From positions 1 to 7,779 of the forward strand of contig JADDKG010000079.1 in the NCBI GenBank assembly GCA_020253895.1: 7,779 bases of DNA. The letters are read 5' to 3'. The notes below the pieces were generated by a model. The model was not told where the DNA came from, searched no databases, and saw only the letters and a list, made by a program, of their open reading frames with translations. This DNA is from Rubrobacter sp. (GTDB taxonomy: Bacteria > Actinomycetota > Rubrobacteria > Rubrobacterales > Rubrobacteraceae). Positions 6,104-7,779 of the stretch are shown piece by piece (positions within the stretch are counted from its first letter, which is position 1; each line of letters opens with the position of its first letter). Both the position numbers and the translations under genes were made by a program.

Positions 6104-6283
6104 CTAGAAAACCAGGATCTTGCTCCTGGTCTCCTCGCTCGGCGGCTCCTTGGCCGGGGGCTCAGCCAGTCGTGGCCCCCTGCCGCGCCCAAGCCCCTTC
6201 CCCAGACCGTGGAACATCTGGGCCGTCGGGGCAAACGCATCGTACCACCGCCGCCACCTCAGGTTCTTGATCTTGCTCCGCAT
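6104..6283 (-). CDS. 59-residue basic protein, unknown function
   Basis: The ATG at 6283 has GAGGAGG about 11 bases upstream; a longer TTG start at 6310 would lie inside the operator and is rejected. The protein is basic and Trp-rich at its start (MRSKIKNLRWRRWYDAF), then has a Met/Phe/Gly patch (QMFHGLGKGLGRGRG), and ends with a Pro/Glu-rich tail (EPPAKEPPSEE) before KILVF. I do not recognise it, and no signal peptide or full membrane span is present. The basic aromatic start could bind nucleic acid or a membrane surface; this is only a suggestion. Support for a real gene: a ribosome site, an upstream GntR-like operator and a strong terminator right after it. Confidence 0.6.
   Translation of the reverse strand: MRSKIKNLRWRRWYDAFAPTAQMFHGLGKGLGRGRGPRLAEPPAKEPPSEETRSKILVF
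6108..6130 (-). terminator. Terminator-like hairpin overlapping the end of the 59-residue gene
   Basis: Read on the minus strand, ACCAGGA (6130-6124) pairs perfectly with TCCTGGT (6117-6111) around a six-base loop and runs into TTTT (6111-6108). The arm encodes the last residues before the TAG at 6106-6104, so this hairpin would end transcripts almost at the stop codon. A second, stronger terminator follows at 6068-6037. Confidence 0.45.
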
Positions 6284-6307
6284 CGCTCGCCGTGACCTCC
6301 TCTTCGC

Positions 6308-6326
6308 CAACTGGTCTTACCTCTGT
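6308..6326. promoter_or_regulatory. Putative GntR/FadR-type operator 4
   Basis: CAACTGGTCTTACCTCTGT agrees at 17 of 19 bases with the site at 311-329. It is intergenic, about 25 bases before the ATG of the 59-residue gene. A possible minus-strand -10 (TACACT, 6339-6334) lies seven bases upstream, close to the six-base gap seen at the aminotransferase promoter. Confidence 0.65.
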
Positions 6327-6420
6327 GTTTCGAAGTGTAACAAAAAGCGGCGAAGCTGCGGTTAATTTTTTCACAAGCCATTCAGGGTTACAAAAACGGC
6401 GGATTAGGAGCTACCTGCCT

Positions 6421-6428
6421 TATAGAAT
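6421..6428 (+). promoter_or_regulatory. Candidate -10 for the 92-residue gene
   Basis: TATAGAAT contains TAGAAT (6423-6428), 5 of 6 to the -10 consensus, about 47 bases before the GTG at 6476. No convincing -35 is seen. The surrounding 6330-6430 stretch is clearly AT-richer than the rest of the window. Confidence 0.3.
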
Positions 6429-6475
6429 AAGGGCTACGAGGTGTGGTTTTAGAAACTCCGGGATGGAGGTTTTCG

Positions 6476-6754
6476 GTGAACCTCAGGGAGGCTCTGGAGG
6501 AGGTTCGGGAGGAGTACGGAGGCGAGGCGATGGTCATCACCGCCCGCTACGAGCGGCCTCTGGAGGAGGTCATAGGGGAGGTCAGAGGCTGGGAGGAGGT
6601 ATGGGTGGAGTGGGGGGAGGTCAGCTCCGGGGGGGTCTCGGTCCCGGCGACGCACATCCTGTTTCTGGACGAGGACGGGTACATGAGGCGTGACGGCTCG
6701 GGGCTTGCGGTGGTCTCGGTGGAGGACTACCGGCGGCTGCGGGCTTCGTGCTGA
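6476..6754 (+). CDS. 92-residue acidic protein, unknown function
   Basis: I start at the GTG at 6476 because GGAGG sits six bases upstream; an in-frame GTG at 6443 has a poorer site. The protein opens with a helix (MNLREALEEVREEYGGEAMVI), then alternating strand-like stretches (WEEVWVEWGEV, ATHILFLDEDGYMRR) and ends SVEDYRRLRASC. It is acidic, with no membrane segment. The pattern suggests a small alpha/beta domain; I do not recognise the family, and the VVSVEDYRRLRA ending merely recalls antitoxin-like proteins without enough evidence to claim that. Its last 28 bases overlap the convergent phosphatase gene. Confidence 0.65.
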   Translation: MNLREALEEVREEYGGEAMVITARYERPLEEVIGEVRGWEEVWVEWGEVSSGGVSVPATHILFLDEDGYMRRDGSGLAVVSVEDYRRLRASC

Positions 6755-7467
6755 GCGGTGGTTTCTTCCGGGGTGGCGAGCCGGGACCAGTAGTCTGGTG
6801 GCAGGGTCTTCAGCGGCGCTGGAGGGCTCTTGTCCCGGTGCGGGTCGAAGATCGCCGCGCCGCCTTCGGGGAGCGACGCGCCCGTGGCCTCTCGCAGGGC
6901 CGACTCGTGTCCGATGAGCACCGCGTTCTTCCCGGGCGGGGGTGGGGTGGAGAGGAGGCGTGTGAGGGCCTCCGGGGGCAGGTCGGGGTGCTCCCGGGGG
7001 CCGGGGGGATCGTAGTCCGGGGGAAGGAGGGATCTGGTCGTCTCCACCCGCCCGAAGGCCAGGGTGGCGGTCATCCGGGTCCTGCAGTAGGGGCTGGCGA
7101 GGACGGGGCCGGTGGGGATCCCGAGCTCGCGGAACGCCTCGCCGATCCTTCGCGCCTGCCGGCGGCCCTCCGGGCTGAGGTTGCGCTGGGTGGTGCAGTC
7201 GCGGAGGTCGGGCTCCTCGGCGTCCGAGGCCGAGAGGTCGGTTGCGGCGTGGCGGAAGAAGATCACGTACCCTCCCTCCCGGAGCTCGGGGATGAGGCGC
7301 GCGTCGGGGAGGGTCGTCTCCCGGGGCTGCGGGGAGGGAGCCTTCGCTGCCTCGTGGCGGGCGCAGGCGGAGATTATTGGGATAACGAGCAGGAGGGTGG
7401 CGAGCAGGGCCGCCTTCCGTAAGGAGATCCCCCTCTGGCGTCTTCCGGTTTCCATGATGACCTGCAT
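6727..7467 (-). CDS. Predicted lipoprotein of the histidine phosphatase superfamily
   Basis: The 246-residue protein has a lipoprotein signal: a basic start (RRQRGISLRK), a hydrophobic core, and the lipobox ISAC with C35 as the anchored cysteine. The mature part carries histidine-phosphatase (phosphoglycerate-mutase fold) motifs: FRHAATD with catalytic H73, TQRNLSPEGRRQARRIGEAF (93-112), ASPYCRTRMTA (124-134) and IGHESALREATG with H187. Members remove phosphate through a phospho-histidine; an exported form would act outside the membrane, on an unknown substrate. A Pro-rich segment (173-179) sits before the second His motif. The start may be the ATG at 7467 or the one four codons later; no strong ribosome site separates them. 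A longer reading to 7752 is rejected because the divergent DUF2723 gene occupies it. Confidence 0.85.
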   Translation of the reverse strand: MQVIMETGRRQRGISLRKAALLATLLLVIPIISACARHEAAKAPSPQPRETTLPDARLIPELREGGYVIFFRHAATDLSASDAEEPDLRDCTTQRNLSPEGRRQARRIGEAFRELGIPTGPVLASPYCRTRMTATLAFGRVETTRSLLPPDYDPPGPREHPDLPPEALTRLLSTPPPPGKNAVLIGHESALREATGASLPEGGAAIFDPHRDKSPPAPLKTLPPDYWSRLATPEETTAQHEARSRR

Positions 7468-7510
7468 GTTACCGCCTGGCGGGGCGGGCTTTCTTCCGGG
7501 ATCTTTGTGG

Positions 7511-7516
7511 TAACTT
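7511..7516 (+). promoter_or_regulatory. Candidate -10 for a near-leaderless DUF2723 message
   Basis: TAACTT (7511-7516) has the TANNNT pattern and lies eight bases before the ATG at 7525, with no ribosome site between. This would give a leaderless or nearly leaderless message. No good -35 is visible. Confidence 0.3.
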
Positions 7517-7524
7517 CTCCGGCT

Positions 7525-7779
7525 ATGGAGAAGGAGAGGCTGCGGTCGGGTGGCCGGGAGGGATGGGCCGGGTGGCTTGCTGCGGTGCTCTGCGGGGGTT
7601 TCGCCCTTCTGCTCTACCTCAGGACCCTCGCCCCGACCGTCCTGTACTACGACCTGCCGCGCCTGCGCGACTCGGCGACGCTCCAGGCCAAGGCGGCGGT
7701 GCTCGGCATACCGGACTACACCGGCTACCCGACCTACGTCATGCTCGCCCACCTCTTCACCTACCTGCCCTTCGGGGAC
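7525..7779 (+). CDS. DUF2723-type membrane protein, N-terminal part (runs off right edge)
   Basis: The frame is open from the ATG at 7525 to the window edge, 85 codons with no stop. A basic start (MEKERLRSGGR) leads into a membrane helix (about 14-34). Next comes the block LRTLAPTV (32-39), then RDSATLQAKAAVLGI (48-62), TGYPTYVMLAHLF (66-78) and YLPFGD (80-85). This order matches the N-terminus of DUF2723 membrane proteins (usual form TLAPTV...DSGE...LGI.HPTGYP...LPFGD), which look like GT-C-fold glycosyltransferases. The Asp-Ser pair (D49, S50) is kept, but the usual GlyGlu after it is Ala-Thr. Such enzymes would work in the membrane on lipid-linked sugars; substrate unknown. It is divergent from the phosphatase gene with 57 bases between. 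Confidence 0.8.
   Translation, partial: MEKERLRSGGREGWAGWLAAVLCGGFALLLYLRTLAPTVLYYDLPRLRDSATLQAKAAVLGIPDYTGYPTYVMLAHLFTYLPFGD

Noticed and set aside
6476..6754. Toxin-antitoxin reading of the 92-residue protein and its small neighbour
   Set aside because: The genes are divergent, not a tandem overlapping pair, and neither has a recognisable toxin motif.
6786..6799. Inverted repeat ACCAG-TAGT-CTGGT considered as another GntR operator
   Set aside because: The half-sites are in the reverse order to the TGGT-NNN-ACC sites, and it lies inside the phosphatase coding region.

Overview
The window is GC-rich, uses GTG and TTG starts freely, and has -10 elements set close to start codons. This fits a deep-branching actinobacterium of the Rubrobacter type; that is an inference from composition and protein flavour, not a database match. 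No rRNA, tRNA, CRISPR array, insertion sequence or phage gene is visible.

Layout. (1) At 1-208 is the start of an unrecognised gene on the minus strand. (2) A 225-base divergent control region follows. (3) A plus-strand run holds a serine--glyoxylate-type aminotransferase (434-1639), a divergent Nramp-family transporter (1687-3162), a small four-helix membrane protein (3179-3715) and, 70 bases on, a TerC/YjbE-type membrane protein (3786-4487). (4) A minus-strand block holds a FadR-type GntR/FCD regulator (5304-5999), a single-HTH XRE-like protein (4954-5217) and a double-HTH XRE protein (4480-4947). (5) Further right are a 59-residue basic protein on the minus strand (6104-6283), a 92-residue unknown on the plus strand (6476-6754), a lipoprotein of the histidine-phosphatase superfamily on the minus strand (6727-7467), and the first 85 codons of a DUF2723-type membrane protein (7525 to the window edge).

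The most interesting signal is regulatory. A FadR/GntR-like palindrome (core TGGT-NNN-ACC) occurs in front of the aminotransferase operon (258-274 and 311-329), in front of the small XRE gene (5241-5258) and in front of the 59-residue protein (6308-6326). Two copies, 6 kb apart, agree at 17 of 19 bases. The GntR protein in the window keeps the Arg, Arg, Arg and His/Gly positions that FadR uses to read this kind of operator. The simplest reading is a small local regulon. In it, an organic-acid-sensing GntR protein controls an amino-acid/glyoxylate aminotransferase with a co-transcribed transporter of unknown substrate, a pair of XRE-like regulators, and a small basic protein. The binding and the signal are inferences.
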